A stretch of DNA of 64,000 nt from Gongronella butleri (GCA_025201375.1 JAIWZP010000090.1:1-64000); one strand, 5' to 3'; shown: positions 47,075 to 58,379, counted from the stretch's first letter. Notes: a model not told the origin generated them from the sequence alone. Translations and numbers: made by a program.

Positions 47075-48680
47075 ATGACCTCACTGGACACGCCAGGCGT
47101 CGTCACTGCGAATCACAAGGCACTCATACGCTCTTGGTGGAAAAAGGTGTCGGCAGCACATCCAAAAGCCCACCTTTTCAAGGAAATGAAGGTCCCGGTC
47201 GTCGGTAAGTAATGCATTTGGGGCCTTGTTTGGGGTGGTTGAGCGCTCAATGCCTCTTTTTTTTTTTTGATGCAGAGCACGGTGTCTTTGGCGTCCCACT
47301 GCAGAAATCAATCACTTATGCATCATCCAGCATCTCTTACGTTGACGACAACACCGGCGAGCACCGCTTTGGCCAAATCCCCACCATCATTGCGAAGTGT
47401 GGCTCCTTTTTAAAGGAAGAAGGTAGTTTTTGCCTCATTGATTTGTCATTGTCCCGCTAATTGACTTTTTTTTTTCTTTTTTCTGTTTTTTTTTCTACAT
47501 TTTAGCATTGCATGTGGAGGGCATTTTTCGTTTACCCGGCAACGCCAAGCGCATCCGACTGTTACAAACCTTGTTTGACACCCCTGATACCTATGGCGCC
47601 CAGCTAGATTGGTGCGGCTACAGCGTGCACGACGCCGCAAGCATCATGCGCCGATTCCTCAACTTTTTGCCCGAGTCTGTCATCACGCTCGACTTTTACG
47701 AACCCTTTAAAAAGGCCATGGGTAAATTGGACAAGAACAAAAATACGGAAAAAAGGAAGCTTGCAGCTCAATTCGCTTTTTTAGACGCACACTACCCTTC
47801 GGAACAGGACAAGGTCGACGCCTTTCAAGACCTCATCGAAGCCCTGCCATTGCCCAACCAATATTTGCTCTTATACCTCCTCGATTTGCTCGCTCTCTTT
47901 GCTGCCGCTGTCAATTACACGAAAATGGCTAGCGAGTGCCTCGCCGCCGTCTTTGTACCGGTAAAAAAAAAAAAAAAAAAAAAATCAGTGCCATAGCCTT
48001 TTTTGAGGTCCCAATGGCTCACTTTTTTCATATTATAGGGCATCTTGTCACACCCAGATGACGCGGTCAACCCATCACGCTACAAACATTCGCAAAAAGT
48101 GGTTCAATTCTTGATTGATCACCAGGAAAAGTTCTTCATACCGCGGTCCAACATGTCTGCGCACACGGATGCCGACCAGGCACCGTCTGCTGCGGTCACG
48201 TCGACAGCACCGTCGCTCCCCGACCGCGAAACAATCGCCGGACGCGATCTCATGCGATCAAAATCGCAGCACACCTTGTCCAATTGCAGCAACCACCGCG
48301 CATCCACCATCTACTCGCTCACCATGGGCTCATACTCGGGCACATGCCTCGACTCGCTCATTGTCGCCGAGCCAACCGCAAACGCACACACTCCAACACC
48401 GCCCTTGGGCACAAACTTGCGCAGGTCAAAAACACTGCCCTCAAAGTCCGTCACCTTATCGGCTCTCGGATCACAGAGGCAAATTGTCCACGTCAATCGC
48501 AATGCTAGCCATCGCGGTAAAAAAAAAAAACAAAAAAAAAAAAAGAGAGAGAGAAAAAAAAGGACAAAATGAACAAAAGAGCAAAAGAATGCCGCCAGCT
48601 CTGACAATTTGTGTTTTTTTTTTCCCTCTGCAGACCGCCGTCGTGGCCAAGACAAGCCGTACAAGCAGCAATTCGTCTAG
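47075..48680 (+). CDS. RhoGAP domain protein, SAC7/BAG7 type
   Basis: Exons 47075-47204, 47276-47422, 47506-47960, 48039-48516 and 48634-48680 encode about 418 residues. The RhoGAP domain begins VFGVPLQKSITYASSSIS, has the arginine finger in VEGIFRLPGNAKRI (R near 101), VHDAASIMRRFLNFLPE, and LLLYLLDLLALFA, MASECLAAVFVPGILSHPDD and SQKVVQFLIDHQ at the end. Order and wording match Sac7/Bag7, GTPase-activating proteins that turn off Rho1 in cell-wall integrity signalling, upstream of Pkc1 encoded earlier in this window. The remaining ~180 residues are Ser/Thr-rich and probably disordered. Confidence 0.92.
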
Positions 48681-48981
48681 CGCCAACCCCTGATCGCACT
48701 CGGCTGACTAAAAAATAAATCGCGTCCGATTGGCTCAAAAATCAAAATCGCCATCCCCCCAATCTCCATCCTTGCATTGTATGTATATATTGTTTCCTGT
48801 AGCTCGCATTAAAAAAATGTTGTACCAATGGTCAAAATGCTTAGTCAGAACGAACCCCGTTTTCACACGTTTTGGTTGATTTTCGTGGGATTGCGACGCG
48901 GTGACCAGGGTCCAGCGTGGATCTAGTTGTGTCACCGGACGAGGGGGCAGCAGAAAATTCGCCATGCATGACGCAAATCTT

Positions 48982-48989
48982 TATAAATA
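48982..48989 (+). promoter_or_regulatory. TATA box of GST gene A
   Basis: TATAAATA lies 74 bases upstream of ATG 49056. Confidence 0.55.
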
Positions 48990-49055
48990 AGCATGGCTGA
49001 CCATGGAACGAAAAAAAAAAAAAACAAGAAAATCAAGCCTTTCATTCTATTTACC

Positions 49056-50064
49056 ATGGCCAAAGTCACTTTTTACGATTTGCGCATCAACGAAATCAAC
49101 ACGTCCAACAGCCCGTTCACAGTGAGAACGCGTATCTGCTTGAACATCAAGGTACACGCGGCCAATGACTCTTTTTTTCCTTTTCTCACGACTTCTTTTT
49201 TTTTTTTGGTAGGACATCCCTTATGAGACAAAGTGGTTGACTTATTTCGATGTCCACAAGCAGATCCCAGCCATCACGTAAGAGTCTCCCCTGGAAAAAA
49301 AAAAAAAGAGAGAAAAAAAGCGCGTCAAACGCACCTTTTTTTTTTTTTTAAAAAAAAAAAAAAACGACTACAACTCGATACCACGCTCTTTTTAGGAAAT
49401 CGGACCAGCGCCCGACGGTGCCCGTGATTGTCGACGGCATCCATGGCGACAAGGTTGTCGCCGACTCGTTTGATATTGCGCGTTATTTGGATGAGGCATT
49501 CCCGGACACGCCCAAATTGTTTGATCCCGCGCATGAGGGCCTGCTTCGCTTCTTTGAAAAGTACGTGTTTTGGAACGTGATTGTGCACATGTACAAAATC
49601 AATATTCTGCAAATCCACGCGTCGTTCCCTAACCAGGAAATCAAGGATTGGTATCGTGAGAACAGAGAGGGCATGTTCCATCTCACTCTCGAACAATTCG
49701 CCGGCAACGAGGCCGACAATGTTGCCATCATCAAGGCGCAAATGACCGTGCTTGACGACAGTCTCAAGCACACACCGTACATCACGGGGCAGCAAGGTAA
49801 AAAGATCATAAAATGAAATGACTGCAGATTGCTGAGCACGGCAAAACGCGTGAATACCGGTGGCTCATCTCTCCCTTTTTTTTCTCTCGTTTCCCACCCA
49901 TGCCAGTCGGCTATGCTGACGTCATGATGGCCGCCGCGTTCACCATCTTCAAGGAAGCCCAACCTGACTTGTTTGAATCCGCCATTCTGGACGCGCTCCC
50001 TGGCCGCCAAAACATCCGTCAATGGTGGGCACGCTTGGAACCATTCACGCATTCGCGCAATTGA
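49056..50064 (+). CDS. Glutathione S-transferase-like protein A
   Basis: Exons 49056-49151, 49213-49277, 49396-49796 and 49907-50064 encode 239 residues. The thioredoxin-like N-domain reads MAKVTFYDLRINE, SPFTVRTRICLNIK, a PYETKWLTY strand, the cis-proline TVPVIVDG, and VVADSFDIARYLDEAFPD. A helical C-domain follows with YITGQQVGYADVMMAAAF and WWARLEPF. It is one of three paralogs (A, B at 50.3 kb, C at 57.2 kb) whose first two exons are exactly 96 and 65 nt and whose introns share position and phase. It resembles fungal GSTs related to the etherase/FuA group; substrate unknown. An upstream in-frame ATG at 48993 is possible but less like the paralogs. A TAATAAA signal follows the stop. Confidence 0.88.
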
Positions 50065-50194
50065 TGAGTAATAAAAATGTGGCGCGAGGTCCGAGTCAAG
50101 CTGCAGCCACCTTTTTTTTTTAAAAAAGAAAAAAAAATTCTATTAAATTTGCCGTTTTCGTGCAAGGTCGCACAAGCGCTTCATGCATAGCGTG

Positions 50195-50202
50195 CATAAA
50201 AG
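50195..50202 (+). promoter_or_regulatory. TATA-like element of GST gene B
   Basis: CATAAAAG sits 88 bases upstream of ATG 50283, matching the placement of TATA boxes at the two sister genes. Confidence 0.45.
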
Positions 50203-50282
50203 AGAAGAGCCGCGCGGCCCTGCCGATCCTTGATTCCTCAACTTTCTTCTTCTTCATCTGGCCACTTTTTAAACGCAAAAAA

Positions 50283-51335
50283 ATGGACAAAGTGATCCTT
50301 TATGACCTGGAAATCTTTGGTGTCGACTACCCCATCAGCCCCATGACGGCGCGCACGCGCATTCTCCTCAACATCAAGGTAAGGCCAAACTCGCGCATCG
50401 GGCCAAATAAAACAAAATCAACGTGTTTTGGTGCTGATCTTCCTTTTTTTTCATGATTGTCAGGGGATTCCTTACGAGACCAAGTGGCTCAATTTCTTGG
50501 AATTGCATGAACAGATCCCTATTCTGACGTAAGACATTGACAGATGACGCGTTTCGAGATGACGCGTTTTGAGATGACGCGTCTCAATGATGACGCGTCG
50601 CAATGGGGCTCGTGTAACACCAATTTTTTATTTTTCTTTCTTTAGAAACAACCACAAAGATGATGCGACGGTGCCTGTGATAAAGGACGGCTTCCACGGG
50701 GATCGCATTGTACCTGACTCGCTGGCCATTGCAAAATACCTGGAGGCCACGTTCCCCGAGACACCGGTGATGCTGGCGCCAGACACACATGGCTTGATTG
50801 ATTACCTGACGCGCTCCATTTATCTGGGGATCCAATACCCCGTGCTGCGCCTCGCCATGCTCAACATCCACAAGTCGTTGCCCACGCAAGAAATGCGCGA
50901 TTGGTTCAAAAAAGATCGCGCGGAACGCCTAAAATGCTCAATTGAGGAATTTGCGCGCGATGACGCCACCAACATTGCCGACCTCAAGGCCCCCATGGAA
51001 CTCATTGACCATGTCCTCAAGACCAATCGCTACATAGCTGGTGAAAAGGGTAAAAAAAAAAAAGACACTGCAAAGATGAAAAAGGAGCGAAATAACACAA
51101 GAATCGACGTGTTCACCCCTCTCATTTCTTTCATGTACATGTTACCATAGTGGGCTATGCCGATTGCATTGTGGGCAGCACGTTTGTCTTTCTCCGGGGC
51201 GGGCGACCGGACATCTTTGAAGCCGCCATGCTTGACGCTGTCCCTGGCAGCGATCGCATCCGCACCTGGTGGGCACGCATTGAACCCTACACTGGTCTGG
51301 AGCCGCCCAAAGAGAATACAATCGACACTGCTTGA
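50283..51335 (+). CDS. Glutathione S-transferase-like protein B
   Basis: Exons 50283-50378, 50464-50528, 50646-51049 and 51151-51335 encode 249 residues. It starts MDKVILYDLEIFGVDYP and has ISPMTARTRILLNIK, GIPYETKWLNFLELHEQ, TVPVIKDGFHGD, ADSL-like PDSLAIAKYLEATFPE, EEFARDDATNIADLKAP, and the C-terminal WWARIEPYTG then PPKENTIDT. It lies 219 bases after the stop of gene A in the same direction, a tandem duplicate, yet in its tail it is closer to gene C than to A. Intron 2 carries a small ACGCGT array. A TAATAAA signal follows the stop. Confidence 0.9.
50543..50600. repeat. GATGACGCGT array inside GST B intron 2
   Basis: Four copies of a ~16-base unit, GATGACGCGT with a variable 5-6-base spacer, lie in tandem just after the donor. 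ACGCGT is the MluI cell-cycle box bound by MBF in yeasts; here the position is intronic, so a regulatory role is only a suggestion. GST C has a single GATGACGCGT at the equivalent place in its intron 2. Confidence 0.75.
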
Positions 51336-51839
51336 TTGACATCGTGCTTGTGCACAAATTTAGTCTGCCCAATGCGTAATAAAAAACCTAATTTTTTAAT
51401 TTTCGATAAAATTTACTTTTTTTCTAAAGTTTGCAGCGATTTGGCGCATTGGATGCATGTGTCTGAAAGCCAGCGAGAGATTACTGAGAACTGATGAACA
51501 TGCGTATGCTCAATATCGTAATTGGGGTCGTTGCAATTACATTATCATAGCGCGTAAAATCACATTTGTGCTCTTTTGAGCTTGCCATACGATCCCCTAC
51601 TTGGATTTTTGAACGTCTTTCTGAAGTGCGTTTATCATAAAAAGTAAATTGGAGCCAGTATCAGAACGGTGCCACGCGCCATTTATAATGTCAAATATAA
51701 TTTCTTTCTCAAAATTTAAAAACGGCGTGTCATTTTCCAACCAGGCACTGGTAAGCCACGTAACGCGTCTTTTCGTTATGTGGCGAGCTGCAAGCACTCA
51801 TTGGAATGCAATTTACTACGGTCAAAGCGGATTGGTAAA
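51336..51839. other. Intergenic after GST B
   Basis: A TAATAAA signal near 51378 marks the transcript end. No gene or clear repeat beyond it up to repeat B. Confidence 0.4.
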
Positions 51840-52520
51840 TCTGCCATATCGAGCCTCCAAACCAAAAAGGTGAAACCTGGGTCTGCGGAATGCCATGAAA
51901 CTTGCACTCAAGGGTGGTCGCATCATGAATCGGCGAGAAATGGCAAAAAAAGCAAAATCGATCTGCACGGTGACAAGCAATCGACGATTTTCGATTTAAC
52001 TTTGCGCGCAGTTTGCGCAGGAAAAACGCGGTCAAGGCGCCACGCTGACGCGTCCACTAGCAAGAGAGACCCCAGGCGCATGAATTTGAATAGGAGCCGC
52101 GCGCGTCACTCGAAGTCTGACGTGGCTTTTCACGCGTCGAAAAACGACTATGATTTTGAAACCGTGTCAAAAATGCCAAAAATGCTTTTTTTTCAGTGAT
52201 CATCCATGTACGCGTACGCAGCGATTTACGCTCTTTCTGATGATATAACATTTAAGACGCTGCGTCCAATCTTCGTTGAGTTTGCCTTAAAGTGAAAATT
52301 CGCAGCTTTTAACGTTTTACGCGACAACTGGTCAATGGACCTAAGTTTTTTATTGCATTTCCATCGGCAAATCTACATACTCCACCATGTGGTTGAATGG
52401 CGTACGTTTAGGTCGCACACCGGTGAAACTCGACTCATTCGACAGAAGAGAATCAACTGCTGCATTCGACACGTCAAAACACCGTGGCTTGTCCAGTCCG
52501 TTGCCGTGCAAATCTAGTTT
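51840..52520 (+). repeat. Dispersed repeat family B, copy 3
   Basis: It shares with copies 1 and 2 the ACGATTTTCGATTT block, CTGACGCGTCCACTAGCAAG, a CACGCGTCGAAAA step, GTACGCAGCG and GCTCTTTCTGATGATATAA. It is closest in wording to copy 4 at 58.4 kb. A TACAGTA footprint-like word follows at 52522. Confidence 0.7.
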
Positions 52521-53492
52521 ATACAGTATCCAGAGCGACAGATTAGAGCATGGCCAAGCAAAGAGCCCGTGAAGAAGCGAGCGCTGTTGGCGCGTGGCTC
52601 TTTTTTTTTTTTTTTATCCGTACCTTGCCTGAACCCGTGGCCGGCCTCATCCAAGCCATGAATTTGCGCGTCCAGCAAATACAACATCCATCAGCAAAAA
52701 ATCTAAATATATGATATTATTGCCTAGCTATTTTATACTGTAACAAAAAAAATCAATGTGATACTGTAAAATGCAAAAAGGAGGGTGAAGGAAAATTGAA
52801 AAAAGGGGTGAGAGCGTGTGCAGTGCTTAATCATGCAAGTCGATGTGTCTGTAAGAACTGTATTTGCGCGACGTGCGTGAATTGTCGCACGTCCTTTGCA
52901 GCAGCAAAACCATCTTTCTCGGCTTCAGCGCCATAGAGCAATTCTGACAACAATGATGCGCCTGTCGCATAATACTGCTACAGCTGCCCTCAGAGAGGGA
53001 AATTGGTCGTCTACAGCGTTCAAGCCGTCTGTCTGCATGGCCTGCATTCGTGCAGATGTCCAAGAAGCGCTAAAAATACGGCCTGTTCCCTGGTTTCCTT
53101 GTTGTATGATACCTTTGCCTACATCGTTACGAAACGTATGGAAAAAAAAATAGAAACAGAAAGGACCAGCAAGGGCAAGGGCAAAAAAGTCTGTCCCAGG
53201 AAAAAGGCCAGTTTTGGGGCCAACTACAACACGTGCTGCTGAGTCGCGTTTCGGTCGTGGTACGCGCTCGCTGAGCGCGTCCAATTCACGCATGCGACGG
53301 GCGATTTAAAGCCAGCGCTAAACTTGCTTGAGCCACATCAGCAAGCTTCATGCCGCAGGCACTTGTTGGGTGGCGTAGTTGTGGCAACCACTTTGTTCTC
53401 TGTGTAACAGATGTAGTAAAAACTTTCGGGTTTTTTGAAATCTGCTCTCTGCCCTCGCTCCTTTTTTTTTTTTTTTTTTTTTTTGTGTCGTC
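52521..53492. other. Intergenic before the F-box-like gene
   Basis: It contains three TACTGTA/TACAGTA words (52522, 52736, 52762) in an AT-rich stretch, and a long T-run (53461-53484) immediately upstream of the next ATG. Frames on both strands between 52830 and 53290 have no recognisable product. Confidence 0.4.
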
Positions 53493-55334
53493 ATGCAGTT
53501 GCCAAATGAAATTCTTGCCGTTTCACTTGGACTTTTGGCTCCTCGTGATCTGTCCCAGTGCTGCCTCGTCAACCGCACTCTGGGAGGAGCAGCCATACGT
53601 TTCTTGTACAAAAGCGTACACATCTATAATCTGGCAATGCTCAGGCTCCTTGTCCACACGCTCGAGACGCATAAAGACCGTGGTCTACTGGTGCATCGAG
53701 TGTTTCTCTACAACATCCATCAATACATGCACAATTATACATCATATGGCAACGATTACAATGGCCCTCGCGCGTTACTGGCCCTGCAGCACCTCACACC
53801 CAACGTCAAGGTCCTTTCCAAGCCGACCTCTCCCCATCTAGATGTCTATTGGGACCATTTATTCGGCAATGGCACTTGGCCACTCCTCACAACGATGTCG
53901 ATGAAGGACCATGCCAATGTGTCCATGGTTTTGACACTCGAACATGTGACGACGCTCGAATGCTCATACCCGGTGCTATACACGCTTTTGCCCCGTATGA
54001 CGCGTCACCAGCAAGCCGCGCTCACGTCGCTGGTCGTTGGACCTGCCAATCCGGGTGTGGATGTAAAAGATTTTGAATCAAATGAAATGAGGCAATCCTG
54101 GCTCGTGTTTCTTGTGTCAATTCATGCGTGGGCGTCAAATCTTGTTCATTTCAAACTCGTTCATTGCCAGCGTTGTGGGCCAAGCTTCGATCTGCCCGAC
54201 GAGCCATTTGCTGTCCCTGACCCTTTGCACACTCTACGCTCGCTCTGTCTGGTTGCCGAATCTTTGGATCAGAGTCGCATTGACTTTTTGCTCCTCATAT
54301 ATCCGTACCTCACTTCTCTGTCGATGACGTTCGCTGTCAGTTCTGGCAAAGAGGATGTGCTGAATTTTCGGAATTTCGGTTATCTTGAGGAGCTTCATTA
54401 TGAAATCTGTGACAATGGGTGGGTGCCTCCAGAACGCCGCTTCAAGCCGCCTCTCTTGGATTCCAGCGCGTGCACTAGTGCGATTGACCAGCAGCAGCAG
54501 CAGCAGTTAAAACGACTGACTTGGAACGTTAGCGAGGCCAATTGCGACTACACTTTTGCGGACCTTCCCTTTGACATCTTTAGTCAGCTTGTGTCATTGA
54601 GCATCACGGTGGTGCAGAAAGACAGTGGCATGCTCTGTTGGCTTCAAGCGTGCAATCACGACGAAAGCAACCCATGCCCCATGGCTTTCACCACGTGTCA
54701 TACGAAACTGCAGCAACTGTGCCTTGAATTTGACGACCGCCACATTGATGACGATGATGATGATGATGATTTCAGCAAGCCAATTGATCCAGACAACGAC
54801 TACACCGATCTACACTACGACAAGCTGTTGCGCCGCTTCCCTCACCTAGTCAGTTTGGTTCTATTGGGCAGATTTTTATTGAAACGCCCCATAGACAACG
54901 CGCCACATGCTTGTTCCGGTATCAGTAGCCTTCAATTGAAACAATGCAGGATGGAATCTGTTTCTACCATTAGAGATTTGTTGTTTGATTGCTCAAAGCT
55001 CATTGATCTGCAACTGTCAAAGGTTGATGCTTACGCCGAGGATTCTAACGCAAGACTCCTCAGCATTGACTTGTCTGACCGCTGTTTCCGCCATATGCAC
55101 ATAGATAGCCTGAATTTGATGATCAAGGATCATGAAATTGGCAATGTGAAATTTGAAAGTCTTCCCTTTAATGTAATTGAACGGTCAGCTCACACGTCAG
55201 TGCAAAGCGTGGCAAACTCGCGCTTAAGCATAACATCATTTGAGTTGATCTGTCGTTCCGTTATTCATTTGTCATACTCTCCCCTTAACGGTGTCGCACC
55301 CTTTAGCTTTGAAATGTTCTATGCCAACCAGTAA
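53493..55334 (+). CDS. F-box-like protein, intronless
   Basis: A single frame of 613 residues starts at ATG 53493. The first 45 residues (LPNEILAVSLGLLAPRDLSQ, CCLVNRTLGGAAIRFLYKSV) read as an F-box, the Skp1-binding segment of SCF ubiquitin ligases. The rest is leucine-rich with irregular LxxLxL stretches (HVTTLECSYPVLYTLLP, LHTLRSLCLVAESLDQ, ISSLQLKQCRMESV) that suggest degenerate LRRs, interrupted by an acidic run of eight aspartates near residue 423. The substrate is unknown. Such genes are often expanded in fungi. It is intronless among intron-rich genes and embedded between repeat copies, so it may be a retrocopy or a member of a mobile family. Confidence 0.72.
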   Translation: MQLPNEILAVSLGLLAPRDLSQCCLVNRTLGGAAIRFLYKSVHIYNLAMLRLLVHTLETHKDRGLLVHRVFLYNIHQYMHNYTSYGNDYNGPRALLALQHLTPNVKVLSKPTSPHLDVYWDHLFGNGTWPLLTTMSMKDHANVSMVLTLEHVTTLECSYPVLYTLLPRMTRHQQAALTSLVVGPANPGVDVKDFESNEMRQSWLVFLVSIHAWASNLVHFKLVHCQRCGPSFDLPDEPFAVPDPLHTLRSLCLVAESLDQSRIDFLLLIYPYLTSLSMTFAVSSGKEDVLNFRNFGYLEELHYEICDNGWVPPERRFKPPLLDSSACTSAIDQQQQQQLKRLTWNVSEANCDYTFADLPFDIFSQLVSLSITVVQKDSGMLCWLQACNHDESNPCPMAFTTCHTKLQQLCLEFDDRHIDDDDDDDDFSKPIDPDNDYTDLHYDKLLRRFPHLVSLVLLGRFLLKRPIDNAPHACSGISSLQLKQCRMESVSTIRDLLFDCSKLIDLQLSKVDAYAEDSNARLLSIDLSDRCFRHMHIDSLNLMIKDHEIGNVKFESLPFNVIERSAHTSVQSVANSRLSITSFELICRSVIHLSYSPLNGVAPFSFEMFYANQ

Positions 55335-55639
55335 CAATTAAAAAAAAATGTATAACCATATTGAATGGCAAAACGAATTACACCTCGCTAACCGAGCACT
55401 GTGGCGCCTCGAAACACTTCCCAACGTGAAAATGCGATTAAAGACACCAAGAAGTGGCCAGATTGCATTCGTCACACATCAGGACACGCCACGCGCAACC
55501 AAGTAATCAACCGCAAAAAAAGTTCAGGCAAAATACAGTATGAGTCTCCCGAATTATACCAAGCTCACACACAAGAGAATACGCACGGAGAAACCACGAA
55601 AATTGCCAAATAAATTGCGTGTTCATTGAAGATCAAAGA
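55335..55639. other. 3' flank of the F-box-like gene
   Basis: The probable 3' untranslated region. A TACAGTA word is at 55544. No other feature seen. Confidence 0.35.
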
Positions 55640-55870
55640 ATGGGTTTGGGTCTAAATTCGCTGGCTAGTTGCTTATTTTGCAAAACTTGGGTGGCACCGT
55701 CAGTTTTGATCTCACGCCGGTGAAACCGGGTTCATTCGACAGTGTGTCGAATTTTGCTTTGTTTATCACAGCAAGACGCCATCATTTTATTGTGCCCGTT
55801 GCCAAGCAAATCGCGCTCGAGATCTTTGATCGTACTATACCAGCCAATAAAGTCCATCCACAATAATAGC
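55640..55870 (+). repeat. Dispersed repeat family B, partial copy
   Basis: It matches the 3' part of copy 3: CACACCGGTGAAACTCG-like wording (here ACGCCGGTGAAACCGG), TTCATTCGACAG, and a GTTGCCAAGCAAATC stretch, followed by a TACTGTA word at 55872. The 5' part is missing. Confidence 0.5.
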
Positions 55871-56090
55871 ATACTGTAGCGGATGAAAAACAATGACTGA
55901 GCACGTCTCTTTCCAATTGTACAAGTTTAACCGAGAGTGACGCGCATATGACATCGAGAAAATCGAGATTGGAGCATTTTTATTGTATTTTGATCGTTTG
56001 ACCGCGAGTTTGCAAATTAATAGGAAATCCGAATCAAAGCTTCCATGCTTTCTCGTTTAAATGAGCCTACAGTCGCGGCACTGCAATTAT

Positions 56091-56447
56091 TTAAGGGTCT
56101 TCAGATGATGCAGGTTGTGCAGAGTTGCCACGATTGGAGAGCATCTTGGTGTAAACATCGAAGTTATCTTGGTAATCGCTTATTATATCAAGCAGTCCAC
56201 CCGGAGGGCATAAGCCTATCGTCGTCAAATCAATAGCGGCGCAGGTTCCAATAGCTTTGATAAAATCAGGACCCAGATGCGCGGATGCTTGCCACAACTG
56301 GTCGGTCGTGCAATCCTCGCTAGCAACATCCAGCACCAGAGGTAAGAGAAGAAAGAGTGGGTCGTCTTTGCTAAGAGTGGGATTGACTTGGGCGTCCGCA
56401 CGGTGGAGAGTCGAAAAAGTGCCAATACGAGTGTAAAACAGGGCCAA
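56091..56447 (-). other. Possible coding remnant, unrecognised
   Basis: A 119-residue minus-strand frame has normal amino-acid composition (SKDDPLFLLLPLVLDVASED, PGGLLDIISDYQDNF) but begins without an ATG at its N-terminal side, and no convincing upstream exon was found. It may be the last exon of a decayed gene. I do not recognise the family. Confidence 0.25.
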
Positions 56448-56461
56448 ATGCTGAGGATCAT

Positions 56462-57152
56462 GATGATTTGTTCATTCTTTGAGCGATTTTCTCAATGATC
56501 TCCTAACAGATCGTGGTGAAATCTTTGAATCATTAAATTTCTGTCCCAATCGCTTGTACATATGAGGCCGTCAGCAATATGATAGTGACGCTTGGCAGGC
56601 TTTGAAGAGAGTCAAAACCAAGTAAATGTCTTGCGTTCTTGTTGTTTACGCGACAACGACGTGCTCAATCCCGTGCGAATCCCCAACTGATTCAGTGTGA
56701 TAATGCGCGCATTCAAATGGCCAATTCCCCAAGATGATTCCTGTTGCAAATCTTGGCGAGCTCTCTAAAATGGGCTGGTTTGGCAATAATATGGCCGTTT
56801 GCTCCACAGGCACTGACCCAAACCATGCCAGACCTCAATGGATTTAGCAGGTCCAGATGGAATTAGTCGATTGGCGGCTACGACGATGCCGCTGCGAAAC
56901 ACCAGCTAGGTTCAAAAGTAACTGTTTTGTGTGCGCGGTGTCTCGTTGAATATTTGTTGACCTGCTGGGAATATTGCTGTCGCGTTATGACATGCCACGA
57001 CGCCATAATGCCCCCAAAACGACGCGAGTGGGGTTTGGGGTCGCTCAGCAGGACGTCCCCACTCATTCGGCTATGCATTCCGCACACACAGCATACAGCA
57101 CAGCCCACATCGGAGATCTGCGGGCCAAGGTGACACAAAGCCATCCATTTGG
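56462..57152. other. Intergenic before GST C
   Basis: No repeat or gene recognised. Frames on both strands are short. Confidence 0.35.
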
Positions 57153-57160
57153 TATAAAAA
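57153..57160 (+). promoter_or_regulatory. TATA box of GST gene C
   Basis: TATAAAAA lies 64 bases upstream of ATG 57217, as at the sister genes. Confidence 0.6.
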
Positions 57161-57216
57161 GAGGTCCAACACCACGCTCATTTTCATTGTCTTTGCATTC
57201 AACTTTTTAGCAGAAA

Positions 57217-58263
57217 ATGAGCAAAATCACCCTTTACGACCTCGATGTCTATGGCCCTGGCATTACCGTTAGCCCCATGACCACGCGCACGCGTATTTGC
57301 CTTAATATAAAGGTATCTTGCCCATCCCCTTGCTGAATCTCACCCCATGCCTGGCTCGCTTTTGGCTTTTAAATCAATGCATTTCGCTTCTTTTGACTGA
57401 CGACACCTTTTTGTTGTCATTTACTTTGATGACAGGGCATTCCTTTTGAAAGCAAATTCTTGTCCTTTTTTGAAATTCATGAGCAGATCCCTGTACTGAC
57501 GTAAGGCAGAGTGGTGGCGGACTGATGACGCGTCTCCTTTTGGCCAAAATTGATCTGATTCGTGTAACACCATCTCTTTTATTGTCAGTCAGGACACGTC
57601 CAAGCGGCCTCTGGTGCCCGTGATCCAAGACGCTGTGCACGACAATCGCGTCGTTGCCGACTCGGGCGCAATTGCCCAATATCTGGATGAGGCTTTCCCA
57701 GAGACCGTGCCATTGGTGGATGCCAAGACCAAGGGCCTGCTTGACTTTTTGGATCGCTCGGTCTTCATGGGCTTGCTGTGGCCCATGATGCGCCTGATCA
57801 TCATCAAGCTCCATGACTCGCTGCGCACCAAGGAACTGCAGGATTGGTACAGAAAAGATAGAGAGCGCATGTTCAACTGCACTCTGGAGGAATTTGCGCG
57901 CGACGACGCGTCCAACATCGCGGAGCTAAAGGCCCCATTGGAAATTGTCCATCACGTCCTCAAGACCAATCGCTACTTGACGGGTGAAAAGGGTAAGAAA
58001 AGAGTCAAGAAAGGAAAAAAAAGCAAGGAAATAAGCGATTTCATAACCTTGTCCCCGTTTTTATGATGTCAGTCGGCTATGCTGATGTCATCCTGGCTGG
58101 AGCGTTCGTCTTTCTCAAGACCAGTCGCCCTGATATCTTTGATGCTGCGGTGCTTGACGTGGTGCCGGACAGCGATCTGATCCGCAAGTGGTGGGCGCGC
58201 ATTGAACCTTATACTGGCGCGGAACCTCCCAAAGAGAACACAATTGACACCTTTGATAACTAG
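57217..58263 (+). CDS. Glutathione S-transferase-like protein C
   Basis: Exons 57217-57312, 57436-57500, 57589-57992 and 58073-58263 encode 251 residues. It starts MSKITLYDLDVYGPGI and has VSPMTTRTRICLNIK, GIPFESKFLSFFEIHEQ, LVPVIQDAVHDN, VVADSGAIAQYLDEAFPE, EEFARDDASNIAELKAP and the tail WWARIEPYTGAEPPKENTID. Exon lengths 96, 65 and 404 equal those of gene B, and the C-terminal ~65 residues are nearly the same as B. It is therefore the closest paralog of B although 6 kb away, with repeats and the F-box-like gene between them. A TAATAAA signal follows. Confidence 0.9.
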
Positions 58264-58379
58264 TGCCCTCATGCACGCAGCACGCCTGCCCAATACGTAA
58301 TAAAAAGAATCAACGTCTTGTCTTTTTTTTTCAATCATGGGTCCACAGAGTGACATGACACTTGCGCTAAAGCGTGTTC

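Noticed and set aside
53003..53293. Short frames on both strands upstream of the F-box-like gene
   Set aside because: No family, no splice structure, and the two strands overlap each other.
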